A stretch of DNA of 64,000 bases from Murimonas intestini. GTDB lineage: Bacteria; Bacillota; Clostridia; Lachnospirales; Lachnospiraceae. The notes below the pieces were generated by a model. The model was not told the DNA's origin. It worked only from the letters and a program-made list of their open reading frames with translations, and made no database searches. Of this stretch, positions 27,113 to 34,973 are shown piece by piece (the stretch's first letter is position 1; each line of letters begins with the position of its first letter). Position numbers and translations under genes: made by a program. The stretch lies in contig NZ_JANKBI010000001.1 of the NCBI RefSeq assembly GCF_024622195.1, positions 186,001 through 250,000 of the forward strand. Reading direction: 5' to 3'.

Positions 27113-27128
27113 ATAATGGTATCATTAT
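27113..27128 (-). promoter_or_regulatory. Palindrome at the AraC-type gene promoter
   Basis: ATAATG-GTAT-CATTAT, a perfect inverted repeat, overlaps two TATAAT-like -10 boxes within 35 bases before the GTG start. Could be an operator or simply overlapping -10 elements. Confidence 0.4.
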
Positions 27129-27290
27129 ATCTTATTAGGAAGAGTATTTCCTCTCTTTTTGTGCACCGCTCGGATAGGTTGCATAAAGGCATGTTATCAT
27201 CATTTCATACCCTTTTCAGCAGGAATATGTTTCCACATATTATTTCTCTCATTCCTCTATTTTGTCCGCATAAATGTGCGCGATTTTCTA

Positions 27291-27384
27291 TTGACACTGA
27301 CCAGCAAATACGATAAAATTTCCGGCTTGTCTACACAAGATCTCTTTAACCTGATTAGTTCTTCCATACTATCAGGTTTTTCTT
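27291..27384 (+). ncRNA. Putative small RNA unit (promoter plus terminator, no ORF)
   Basis: TTGACA (27291-27296), a 17-bp spacer and TAAAAT (27314-27319) form a strong promoter. About 25 bases after the predicted start, ACCTGAT (27350-27356) pairs with ATCAGGT (27371-27377) followed by TTTTCTT. The predicted transcript is about 58 bases and contains no start codon with a ribosome site. It lies in a 780-bp stretch between the AraC-type regulator and the S51 remnant (27490-27868) that has no intact gene. It could be a regulatory RNA or a relic of a deleted gene's leader. Confidence 0.45.
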
Positions 27385-27411
27385 ATCAAATATTATTACG
27401 TACTTAAATAA

Positions 27412-27449
27412 CAAAAGACTTCGGAATCAACATCCCGAAGTCTTTTGTG
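27412..27449. terminator. Bidirectional terminator
   Basis: CAAAAGACTTCGG pairs with CCGAAGTCTTTTG around an eight-to-nine-base loop; A/T tracts on both sides allow function in either direction. It follows the peptidase S51 remnant on the minus strand. Confidence 0.8.
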
Positions 27450-27489
27450 TATTGGGCAAACTAATAAATAACAGTTCCTTACTCCTGCT

Positions 27490-27868
27490 TTATTTCTTGG
27501 ACGGTTTACCTAATATCTGAACTTTACTGTCTTCTATAAGTATTGCCTGGTTATCACAGATACTTTTCAATTCTAAGCTGTCAGAATATGTGTTGATAAT
27601 ATCCTCTGCCGCCTTTCCCAGTTCTTATAATGAGGGACTACATAAAAATCAATCAGATTTAACACCTCGTAACTTTTTAAACCAGGAGCTTTTTCTATAC
27701 GATCCATTTTTGCAGAATATCCTATATCAGGATGACGAAAAAACCCAATTTTTCTGCCCTACTTGCCGTAGGTATATAAGTTACAGTCTTATTTATCAAA
27801 TCCAGTCCAACTGTTTCCAAAATATCTGAAACATTTTGAAACATAGATACTAAAAACATTCTCTTCAT
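27490..27868 (-). pseudogene. Peptidase S51 (dipeptidase E-like) remnant
   Basis: Combining frames, the minus strand starts MKRMFLVSMFQNVSDILETV, continues DLINKTVTYIPTASRAEKLG, then loses the middle of the protein including the Ser nucleophile region (GxSAGS). It resumes with APGLKSYEVLNLIDFYVVPH, and after a further shift ends EDIINTYSDSLELKSICDNQ AILIEDSKVQILG then TAA. Intact relatives have about 200 residues. The order of motifs (start, PTAS, late FYxxPHY, ILIE) identifies the family. Confidence 0.65.
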
Positions 27869-27914
27869 TTTATCACCCCGTTATCATGACTTTAACACTG
27901 CTCTTCCTGTTTTA

Positions 27915-28045
27915 TCATTTCAGATTAACAAGAGCTACTATTTCACGATTGTAAGTGATACTTTTGTCATCGTATGCAATAGCCCTTGCTATGCATTTAT
28001 TCTCATACACATGAAAATACCTCCCTGTCTTCTTTATTATGATTC
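27915..28045 (-). pseudogene. C-terminal gene shard
   Basis: A start-less frame reads RYFHVYENKCIARAIAYDDK then SITYNREIVALVNLK and TGA. It is protein-like in composition but not recognised; GGGAGG occurs within it by chance. The rest of 27869-28105 shows nothing else. Confidence 0.35.
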
Positions 28046-28105
28046 TATACTAACATATCAATCTGTCATTTTCCAGCATCGCGTTTTCTTTAAAGAACCA
28101 TAACA

Positions 28106-28777
28106 CTATTTTTCAATTTCCCCATTTATCTTAAAACTATCCAAAATCTGTAAGTTCCCTTTCCGCAGCCGCATTATAATATCCGCCTGTCCTGCCAGAT
28201 CATTGGAGTGTGTAACAACGATAACGCATTTGCCCAGACTGTGAGCCGCCTCTTTGAGAATAGCAGTAATCTCAGAAGCTGTATCCTCATCCAGATTACC
28301 AGTTGGTTCATCCGCAAGTATTACCTTTGCGTCACTGGCCAGAGCCCGTGCAATGGCCACACGCTGCTGCTGGCCTCCTGACAGCTTCATCACATTCCGG
28401 CTGGCCTCCTCCGCTGTCAGACCCAGCTTCTCCAAAACAGGCAGAGCCGGACGCTTTGAAGTCAGTGCTACATTCTCAATGGGTGTCAGATAATCAATCA
28501 GATTGTAATTCTGGAAGATAAATGCCACATTTCTTTGCCGGTGCTTTGCGAGTCCTGTTTTTTCTATATCAATTCCCTGGTACAGTACCTGACCTCCGGC
28601 AGGACTGTCAAGGCCGCCCAGCAGAGAAAGCAGCGTAGTCTTGCCACACCCGGATGGTCCCAGGATGGCGTACATCCTGCCCTGTTCCATTTGCGCATTG
28701 ATATTTCGGAGTACCTGCTTATTGTTTTTCGTCTCATATGCATATTGCAGGTTCCTCGCTTCCAGTAAAATGCTCAT
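28106..28777 (-). CDS. ABC transporter ATP-binding protein (LolD/MacB type)
   Basis: A 223-residue ATPase serving the two FtsX permeases just upstream in the operon. Motifs: Walker A GPSGCGKTT, Q-loop FIFQNYNLIDY, signature LSGGQQQRV, Walker B VILADEPTGNLD, H-loop THSNDLAG. AAGGAGGAG precedes the ATG, and the gene starts 13 bp after the permease stop. It is the last gene of an operon whose expression is probably controlled by the OmpR-type regulator at 32948. Confidence 0.92.
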   Translation of the reverse strand: MSILLEARNLQYAYETKNNKQVLRNINAQMEQGRMYAILGPSGCGKTTLLSLLGGLDSPAGGQVLYQGIDIEKTGLAKHRQRNVAFIFQNYNLIDYLTPIENVALTSKRPALPVLEKLGLTAEEASRNVMKLSGGQQQRVAIARALASDAKVILADEPTGNLDEDTASEITAILKEAAHSLGKCVIVVTHSNDLAGQADIIMRLRKGNLQILDSFKINGEIEK

Positions 28778-28790
28778 TCTCGTCTCCTCC

Positions 28791-30182
28791 TTAACTCATT
28801 TGGGATAAAATATTTCCGGGTTTCATCTTTACGACTGATCGGGATGCAAGTGTGACAGAAAACACGACGATACACATTCCCATCATATATACCAGAAGCA
28901 AATGGTTTCGTGTTACCTGAACTTCTATGTTGTCCGGACTCACCATTGCGGAAGTATCGTATGGAATAAATTCTCCTGTGAGATCCATATACTCTCTCCC
29001 ATCATCCGGAATCTCAAATTCAATATCCGGCTGTGATTCTGCTGCCTGTGCGAACAACAGGTCACTTGATCCCTGCGCGATCAAGCTGCTGGAAAAGTAA
29101 GACAATCCGAATGCAGCCAGAGCAATGAACATAGTCTCAGCAATATGCTGCAAAATGATCCTGAATTTACCCACTCCCAGGGAAAGTAAGATACCTGTTT
29201 CCCGCACCCTCTGCCTGATCCACATATGAACAATCAATACCAGAACTCCAGCACTTACAACACCAATCCCTATGATCAGTCCCGTTACCATACTCTGCAT
29301 GGCAGTCAAAGAAGACGCGACTGCTTCATATGCTGAATTATCCACTGTCAGCTTAAAGCAATTCCAGTCAAGATCCAGCTTCTGAATTTCCGCCGTAATC
29401 CTCTCAATTTCCTTTGGGTCGTCCACAAAAAACTCTATACCATTATCATATTGTATGGTGTCCGTCTGCATGATTTCCTTCATAGCCCGGTGGTCAATGA
29501 TCAAACGGTTTCTCTTATCTGTGGAAGTCGTATTAAATTTCCCCTCCTCTATCGTACTTTTATAAATCCCAATGATCTTCAGTGACACATCCGGATATTC
29601 CCCTGCATCATTGGCGCATCGGACTGTGATTGAATCGTCCAGCTTCAAACCGTTTTTATCTGCAAGAGCAGTGCTGATCAAGACAACATGGTCATCCTCC
29701 GGAGTGATATGCCGCCCTTTTATTAGCCGAAAAGCCTTTCGCCGAAAATAATTGAAAGCTTCAGAGTGTGTTACAGAGGGCAGGCTGCTGTAATCGCTTC
29801 CGGCGCTGAATTGGATCCCTGAAATAAACGAAAAATCCCGTGCATAGACGCTTCCATATCCTATACCGTTATAGCTTTTTATCCCTTTTACCTGCATGAT
29901 CTTCTCTATTTCATTATCCGTAATGGGCGTACCAGTGTAACCGACCATCGTACCGCCTATTCCCTGTTCATAAGTCCAATTCTGGGTTTTCTCCTCATCC
30001 CGGATCAGTTTGATGCTGCCGCCCACAGACTTCCGCAGCTCTCCTGCAGACCGGTCGGCTGCTGACCGGATAGCAAGTCCGGTGAGGACAAAGGTGGACA
30101 TAACAAACAAAACAAGAAACAGAATCACGGTTTTTCCTTTCTTTCGCATTGTATAGAGCAATGCCCGTTTCCATAAATTCAT
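28791..30182 (-). CDS. FtsX-like ABC permease, second subunit
   Basis: A 463-residue permease with one N-terminal helix (KTVILFLVLFVMSTFVLTGL), a large extracytoplasmic domain (about 45-300) and three C-terminal helices (about 305-330, 355-375, 430-450), the single FtsX layout. Extra residues between the last helices (AAESQPDIEFEIPDDGREYM) are unusual. It ends KPGNILSQMS, almost the same as the other permease (KPKEILSQMS), showing the two arose by duplication and probably form a heterodimer. Confidence 0.88.
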   Translation of the reverse strand: MNLWKRALLYTMRKKGKTVILFLVLFVMSTFVLTGLAIRSAADRSAGELRKSVGGSIKLIRDEEKTQNWTYEQGIGGTMVGYTGTPITDNEIEKIMQVKGIKSYNGIGYGSVYARDFSFISGIQFSAGSDYSSLPSVTHSEAFNYFRRKAFRLIKGRHITPEDDHVVLISTALADKNGLKLDDSITVRCANDAGEYPDVSLKIIGIYKSTIEEGKFNTTSTDKRNRLIIDHRAMKEIMQTDTIQYDNGIEFFVDDPKEIERITAEIQKLDLDWNCFKLTVDNSAYEAVASSLTAMQSMVTGLIIGIGVVSAGVLVLIVHMWIRQRVRETGILLSLGVGKFRIILQHIAETMFIALAAFGLSYFSSSLIAQGSSDLLFAQAAESQPDIEFEIPDDGREYMDLTGEFIPYDTSAMVSPDNIEVQVTRNHLLLVYMMGMCIVVFSVTLASRSVVKMKPGNILSQMS

Positions 30183-30193
30183 AAATTTTCTCC

Positions 30194-31426
30194 TTAACTC
30201 ATTTGGGATAAAATCTCTTTTGGTTTCCGTTTGATAATGGGATAAGAGGCTGCTGCCACGCCAAATAAGATAATGGCTGTCTCAGCGGCATATTGAAGCA
30301 AGAGTCTGTGGACAGGAACAGCTATGCTGATCACCCCTATCCTGTTCTGCAGGAAAGTCTCAATCTGCACTGCTGCCCCATAACTGATCGGACAGGAAAC
30401 AAGGATTGCCAGAAACAGTAGCACTATTGCCTCTGTCATAAACTGCATGATGACTGCGCCTTTTGACCCCCCAACCGCAAGCAATATGCCAATCTCATGG
30501 ATACGGCTCTTTATCCGCATAGAAAGAATCAGAAACAGGATAACCGCACTGACAACAACCGATGAGACAATCAAGAGTGTGGTAAGCCGTTTCATGGATG
30601 TCAGCTGACTGGCTATACCCTTATATTCCGTGTCATCTGCCTGCAGTATGTAGTCATCCCACCTGACAGATGCCTCTTTCCGGATCTGCTCGATAACCAG
30701 CTCGAGCCTGGCGGGATCAGTCACGAAAAAGTCCACACTGCCGGAATAAGTACCTGGGGTATCCCCGGTTAATTCCCAATAACTATCATGTCCTGTAAAA
30801 ATAGTGTCCAAGTCAAACTCCATATCCGGATCGCTCACATAGATACCTGCAATCTGTAATGTCACTGCATTTGCAACGAAATCATCTTTTGATAAAGAAA
30901 GAGAGATACTGTCACCCACATCCAGATCATTTTCCTTTGCCAGCTCCCGGCTGATCAGAGCCATCCCATGCCCTTCTCCAGCAAGATGCTTCCCCCTATC
31001 CAGAGTCAGAGTTCCGTTGTTGAAAGTACGGTTCCACTCTGTCGCCGTATTTGCAGCTATTGTCCCGTATGACGCACCGGATGTGAAGTACAAGTCACTG
31101 CTATACACTGGAGCCGTTTGACAGGCATTATAGCCTTTTATCTCCTTTTTATTTGTGATCGCATCAATCATCTGCTGAGATACAGGAGCGAGCTGTGTGC
31201 TGTAATGGTCCCCGTCTCTGCTGAAATCAAAGTCCACAGGCTTCCCCTGAAGCGTAAAGGATGCCCCTACGGTTTCCCGAAGCCTGGCCGCTGCCGTCTG
31301 TGCGGCGGTCAGCACAGAAAAGCCAACTGTGGTAAATAACGTAATCAAAGCCAATAATAAAAACAAGGTAAGGCTTTTGTCCCTTTTCCGTATGCTAAAA
31401 AGAATGGCCCGCTTTAAAATGTCCAA
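30194..31426 (-). CDS. FtsX-like ABC permease, first subunit
   Basis: A 410-residue permease with the same plan as its downstream paralogue: N-terminal helix (LFLLLALITLFTTVGFSVLT), extracytoplasmic domain (about 45-285) and three helices (about 290-312, 335-360, 380-400). The start is a TTG with GGAGG eight bases upstream. The extracytoplasmic part contains FTLQGKPVDFDFSRDGDHY and VSDPDMEFDLDTIF. Together with the ATPase at 28106 it would form a peptide exporter or immunity pump. A set of 11-bp-period repeats precedes this gene. Confidence 0.88.
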   Translation of the reverse strand: MDILKRAILFSIRKRDKSLTLFLLLALITLFTTVGFSVLTAAQTAAARLRETVGASFTLQGKPVDFDFSRDGDHYSTQLAPVSQQMIDAITNKKEIKGYNACQTAPVYSSDLYFTSGASYGTIAANTATEWNRTFNNGTLTLDRGKHLAGEGHGMALISRELAKENDLDVGDSISLSLSKDDFVANAVTLQIAGIYVSDPDMEFDLDTIFTGHDSYWELTGDTPGTYSGSVDFFVTDPARLELVIEQIRKEASVRWDDYILQADDTEYKGIASQLTSMKRLTTLLIVSSVVVSAVILFLILSMRIKSRIHEIGILLAVGGSKGAVIMQFMTEAIVLLFLAILVSCPISYGAAVQIETFLQNRIGVISIAVPVHRLLLQYAAETAIILFGVAAASYPIIKRKPKEILSQMS

Positions 31427-31469
31427 AAAGAATACCTCCTATCGTGTGATGGAGGTATCTTAACAACTG

Positions 31470-31513
31470 TATATGGAAACTATATGGGCGGTATGTGGAG
31501 CCAGTATGAAATC
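31470..31513. promoter_or_regulatory. Four tandem 11-bp repeats before the permease genes, candidate OmpR-type site
   Basis: TATATGGAAAC, TATATGGGCGG, TATGTGGAGCC and AGTATGAAATC follow each other without gap at 31470, 31481, 31492 and 31503 (plus strand). An 11-bp period is what OmpR/PhoB regulators recognise. The last two units match the site before the regulator gene (33647-33668). Confidence 0.6.
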
Positions 31514-31535
31514 TGAAGCTTAAAATAATATGAAG

Positions 31536-32951
31536 CTAGAATAAAATCTGAAAGGACATCCCATTGAGCACCTCAGAGGGAACAAATCTGTATTTGATGC
31601 CGAGAGACTTGAGAATAGACGACACAATATACAACCCCAGCCCATTTCCGCCTGTCGCCCTGCTGCGTCCATAGTCCGTCCGGTAAAATGGCTCAAAAAT
31701 ATGGGAAAGATGATCAGGCGATATAGCGTCGCACTCATTTTCTATAATAATCCGGCCCTCCCCTAAATAAATAGAAATGACACCCCCTTCTCTTGTATAA
31801 GAAACCGCATTTGCTACAATGTTAGAAAGCGCCTTCTCGATCATACCTCCTGGAAGCTGCAAAACAACAGACTCATCAAGCTGCATGTGAAACTTGATTT
31901 CCTTTGTCTTTGCTATGATTTCATACGGCTCTGCAACACCTTTGAGGGTATTTGCAAGATCAATTTTTATAAGCTCCTGCCCACCGGAAAACTGCGGCCT
32001 GGTTGTGTCAAGGATATCCCGTATCATATCTGCCAGCCCTTCCATCAGCTTCTTACATCTGGCAAGATATGTATCCCTGTCTTTATACCTGCCCACGCCT
32101 AATATCATATTCTCCAGCATGGCATTCACGGCTGTAACCGGAGTTTTCAGTTCATGGGACGCTGCACGGAGAAAATTTGTTTTCTGCTGGTCCGCCTCTT
32201 CCACTTTCCTGATCTCCCGCTCTAATTCATGGATCGTCGTCAGAAGATTATGGTATAAGCCATTTACATTATCCGCCAACGCACCAATCTCATCCTGTGT
32301 TTCATTCATGCAATGAGCCTCTGGTTCTAACCGCTGCATTTTTTCCGTGGCACTGCTGATCTGACAGATAGGCCTGGTAAGCATTCTGGAATAAAAAAAT
32401 GCAAACAGAGCAGATATTACAGTACATATCACAGCAGTCAATGGAAGTATAGCTAAAACTGCACTGACCGCTTCCTCTATCTGCTGACGGGACACAACCG
32501 CCTGAACATATCCTTTTCCATCTGAGAACTTCTGTGAGACCCTAAAAAAGTCAGCACCGCCGTTAGCATTTTCAGCCAGGGATATTTTCGAGCCATGCTC
32601 ATCTTTACTAAATATGACAATAGTATCTTCCTTACCGGCGCCCGGGGCGTCAAATGTGTCACTCTCCTCTCCGAGCAGGTTTACCTCATAGGTAAGGCCC
32701 TCATAGTATACAGAAATATTTGCTTTCCACCCGGCGGCAAAGGATGTCACCGCAGAAAGCCTGTCCTCCGGCACTGTCTCTGTGATTTCCTGCTCCAGCA
32801 AAGAAATATCCGTTTCTAATGCTTTTTGTTTCTGATGATGGTATGCCTTCGGCATCAGGAAGTAGATTAACACATGGGAAAGCAGAACGATGATCAGCAT
32901 CAGGCCCAGGGTATATAAAAAAGTCTTAGGAAATACTTTTAACTTTTTCAT
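31536..32951 (-). CDS. Sensor histidine kinase with HAMP domain
   Basis: A 471-residue membrane kinase. Transmembrane helix 1 is at about 10-32 and an extracytoplasmic sensor at about 33-165. Helix 2 is at about 168-190 (LPLTAVICTVISALFAFFYS), with HAMP to about 245. HisKA carries the phospho-His in ASHELKTPVTAV, and HATPase boxes are NIVANAVSYTREGG, IFEPFYRTDYG and GGNGLGLYIV. The start overlaps the regulator stop by ATGA. Domain order matches kinases that sense cell-envelope-active peptides. An intergenic stretch with tandem repeats separates it from the transporter genes it probably controls. Confidence 0.92.
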   Translation of the reverse strand: MKKLKVFPKTFLYTLGLMLIIVLLSHVLIYFLMPKAYHHQKQKALETDISLLEQEITETVPEDRLSAVTSFAAGWKANISVYYEGLTYEVNLLGEESDTFDAPGAGKEDTIVIFSKDEHGSKISLAENANGGADFFRVSQKFSDGKGYVQAVVSRQQIEEAVSAVLAILPLTAVICTVISALFAFFYSRMLTRPICQISSATEKMQRLEPEAHCMNETQDEIGALADNVNGLYHNLLTTIHELEREIRKVEEADQQKTNFLRAASHELKTPVTAVNAMLENMILGVGRYKDRDTYLARCKKLMEGLADMIRDILDTTRPQFSGGQELIKIDLANTLKGVAEPYEIIAKTKEIKFHMQLDESVVLQLPGGMIEKALSNIVANAVSYTREGGVISIYLGEGRIIIENECDAISPDHLSHIFEPFYRTDYGRSRATGGNGLGLYIVSSILKSLGIKYRFVPSEVLNGMSFQILF

Positions 32952-33613
32952 TTCTCTTCCTCAAGTTTATAGCCAACGCCTTTTATTGTTTTGATACAAT
33001 CCAAACTCAGCTTTTTACGCAGATTTTTAACATATGTATCCACCAGACGGTCAATGACATAGGAACTTTCCCCCCATACCGCATCCAGAATCTGAGTACG
33101 CGTCAGCACCAGCCCCCTGTGTTCCACCATAAACCTGAGCAGTTCCAGTTCCTTGGCAGTGATCTCAATCACTCCTCTGGAATCCTGAGCGGAGTAGGCA
33201 GAGAAATTAACCTTCAGTGTGCCGTAGTTCCATATGGCCGCGTTTTCTTTCCTGCAGCTCCGGCGCAGCAGGGCCTCTATCCTCTTGCCCAGAATGACCA
33301 AAGAAAAAGGCTTTGTTATATAGTCGTCCGCCAATCCGTCAAAGCTTGCGATCTGCGTGTATTCATCTTCCATTGCCGTCAGCATAAGAACAGGTGTCTG
33401 GTCTTTTTTGCGAATGGTATTCAAGACAACCAGGCCGCTGATCTTAGGCAGCATAATGTCCAGAACAACAAGCTCAATTTTATGGCAGGAAAAAAGACGG
33501 ATCGCCTCTTCCCCATCCAAAGCAGATATTGTATGATGCCCCACTTCCTGCAGGTAATCGCATACTGCCTCATTCGTGTCCTTATCGTCCTCAACTATCA
33601 GTAATGTAGCCAT
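32948..33613 (-). CDS. OmpR-family response regulator
   Basis: A 221-residue regulator with receiver domain (VEDDKDTNEA, phospho-Asp in LVVLDIMLP, Lys in ITKPFS) and a C-terminal winged helix (about 125-220, with LTRTQILDAVWGESSYVIDR and VGYKLEEE). AAAGGAGGTG precedes the ATG. A copy of the putative binding motif lies 35-55 bp upstream, consistent with autoregulation, and another lies before the transporter operon. Confidence 0.93.
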   Translation of the reverse strand: MATLLIVEDDKDTNEAVCDYLQEVGHHTISALDGEEAIRLFSCHKIELVVLDIMLPKISGLVVLNTIRKKDQTPVLMLTAMEDEYTQIASFDGLADDYITKPFSLVILGKRIEALLRRSCRKENAAIWNYGTLKVNFSAYSAQDSRGVIEITAKELELLRFMVEHRGLVLTRTQILDAVWGESSYVIDRLVDTYVKNLRKKLSLDCIKTIKGVGYKLEEEK

Positions 33614-33646
33614 GTGTACACCTCCTTTGATTGGATTTTATCACAG

Positions 33647-33668
33647 TATTATGGAGCTAATATGAAAT
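33647..33668. promoter_or_regulatory. Operator-like motif before the response regulator gene
   Basis: TATTATGGAGCTAATATGAA and two further bases share 15 of the last 17 positions with 31496-31512 (TGGAGCYARTATGAAAT), again with 11-bp phasing. A -10-like GATAAAAT lies just downstream on the minus strand. Confidence 0.5.
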
Positions 33669-33683
33669 TTCACTTTGAATTGA

Positions 33684-33897
33684 TTATTGGTCAAATGAAA
33701 GATGAATGATTTCGTTTATGAAAATCTGTATATAATCCTCTCTTTGAGATACGCTTTGAGCACAAAGTATATCTTTAGCAACTTGACCGGTGATAACATA
33801 GATCATTCTCGCTCTGGTATAGAAATCATCCTGCCTGTTCGGATATCTCTTTTTCAAAAACATTTCCAATACATACAACAGCAATTCTGTAAATGCG
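33684..33897 (-). pseudogene. TetR-type regulator, C-terminal fragment
   Basis: About 70 residues (AFTELLLYVLEMFLKKRYPN, MIYVITGQVAKDILCAQS, YIQIFINEIIHLSFDQ) look like the helical ligand-binding end of a TetR-family repressor. The frame joins directly to the 3' end of the nitroreductase gene at about 33898, so the N-terminal HTH has been lost. The family call is tentative. Confidence 0.45.
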
Positions 33898-34722
33898 CTA
33901 CCACTTATCATAATGAACCTTTGCAGTTTCCCATCGGGGACATAATTCCTTTTCTTCATCCGGCCAACCAAATGCAATCACGGAAATGGGTTCCAGCTTA
34001 TTGGGGAGTGCTAATTGCCCAATGAGCAGCTTTCTCCAATCAGAATTGGGCACTACCCCACACCAAACGCCTCCAAGACCTAAGCCGTGAATACAGAGCA
34101 GTATGTTTTGTGCAGCAGCGGCACAATCTGCATACAGGAACTCTTTGATCCCCTCTCTGCTTTTATCGCCGCAAACTATAATTGCCCCTGCGGAGGACTC
34201 CAACATAGCGGCATTTGAATTTTGCTGGGCCAGCATGGATAGCACACATCTGTCTCTTATCACAATAAAATGGTATGGGCGCTTATCTTTTGCCGTAGGA
34301 GCACACATGCCCGCATAAAGAATAGCGGATACCATATCCTCACTAACTGGTTTGGCAGTGAATTTTCGTATGCTTTGCCGTGTTTTTATGGCAGTAAGCA
34401 CATCCAGACCGCATGTAACATCAACAATTTTATCAGGCTCCCCTGCAACAGCTTCCAAATCTTCGGAGGCCATCGTGATATTCACAGTCATTTCCTGCCC
34501 GTCAAATCCTATGGACTTTTGCATCGCTTTATCTAGAACCATAACAAATTTTCCGCTGCCGCGGGAAAGCAATTTACTTCGGTATTCGATACCATTGATT
34601 GTACCGCTTACATAAATGGCTCCCCTGGATTTATGGAATACCTCTTTTGCATTGAACGGGATTTCTATGATAGTCAGTCTGCCTGAACCGTCCTTTTTGA
34701 TCAGCGCATTAAATCGTTCCAT
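33898..34722 (-). CDS. DUF1905-nitroreductase fusion protein
   Basis: A 274-residue two-domain protein. Residues 1-95 are DUF1905 (GRLTIIEIPFNAKEVFHKSR, SGTINGIEYRSKLLSRGSGK, MTVNITMASEDLEAV). Residues 110-270 are an FMN-dependent nitroreductase-like domain (IKTRQSIRKFTAKPVSEDM, AGMCAPTAKDKRPYHFIVI, GLGLGGVWCGVVPNSDWRK, SVIAFGWPDEE). It may reduce nitro- or quinone compounds with NAD(P)H. It is the intact version of the damaged copy at 22300-22923. CTCCTCC-type ribosome site (GGAGGAG) and dispersed repeat copy 2 lie directly upstream. Confidence 0.85.
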   Translation of the reverse strand: MERFNALIKKDGSGRLTIIEIPFNAKEVFHKSRGAIYVSGTINGIEYRSKLLSRGSGKFVMVLDKAMQKSIGFDGQEMTVNITMASEDLEAVAGEPDKIVDVTCGLDVLTAIKTRQSIRKFTAKPVSEDMVSAILYAGMCAPTAKDKRPYHFIVIRDRCVLSMLAQQNSNAAMLESSAGAIIVCGDKSREGIKEFLYADCAAAAQNILLCIHGLGLGGVWCGVVPNSDWRKLLIGQLALPNKLEPISVIAFGWPDEEKELCPRWETAKVHYDKW

Positions 34723-34727
34723 TTCAC

Positions 34728-34810
34728 TCCTCCTTATATAAATATCATCTTATCATACCCATATAAACATTTCTAGAAGGATATGACACAGACAATAGTT
34801 TTGTCTGTTC
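34728..34810. repeat. Dispersed intergenic repeat, copy 2
   Basis: Nearly identical over about 75 bases to 57730-57808 (CTCCTTATATAAATATCATC onward, through GACAATAGTTTTGTCTG). Here it is the promoter/ribosome-site region of the nitroreductase gene. The stretch beyond (34820-34860) carries a shard similar to the ARTWAVF segment of the GyrI-like gene. Confidence 0.8.
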
Positions 34811-34973
34811 TTTTCTTTGAATAGGATCGACACTGTCCAGGTTCTGGCCGATACTAAGAAATCATGGCGAATAATGAGCTATTTGACATTTACACAAGCG
34901 GATATTAAAATAAAAGATATTATGATTGTCTGATTTCGGTAAAGAAGATTTATCAGATGAAAGGAGAAAGCAA

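Noticed and set aside
27590..27829. Plus-strand ORF of 79 codons
   Set aside because: Antisense to the peptidase S51 remnant, whose motifs are recognisable on the minus strand.
33119..33604. Plus-strand ORF of 161 codons opposite the OmpR-type regulator
   Set aside because: Antisense shadow of a clear response regulator; no ribosome site and no protein-like motif.
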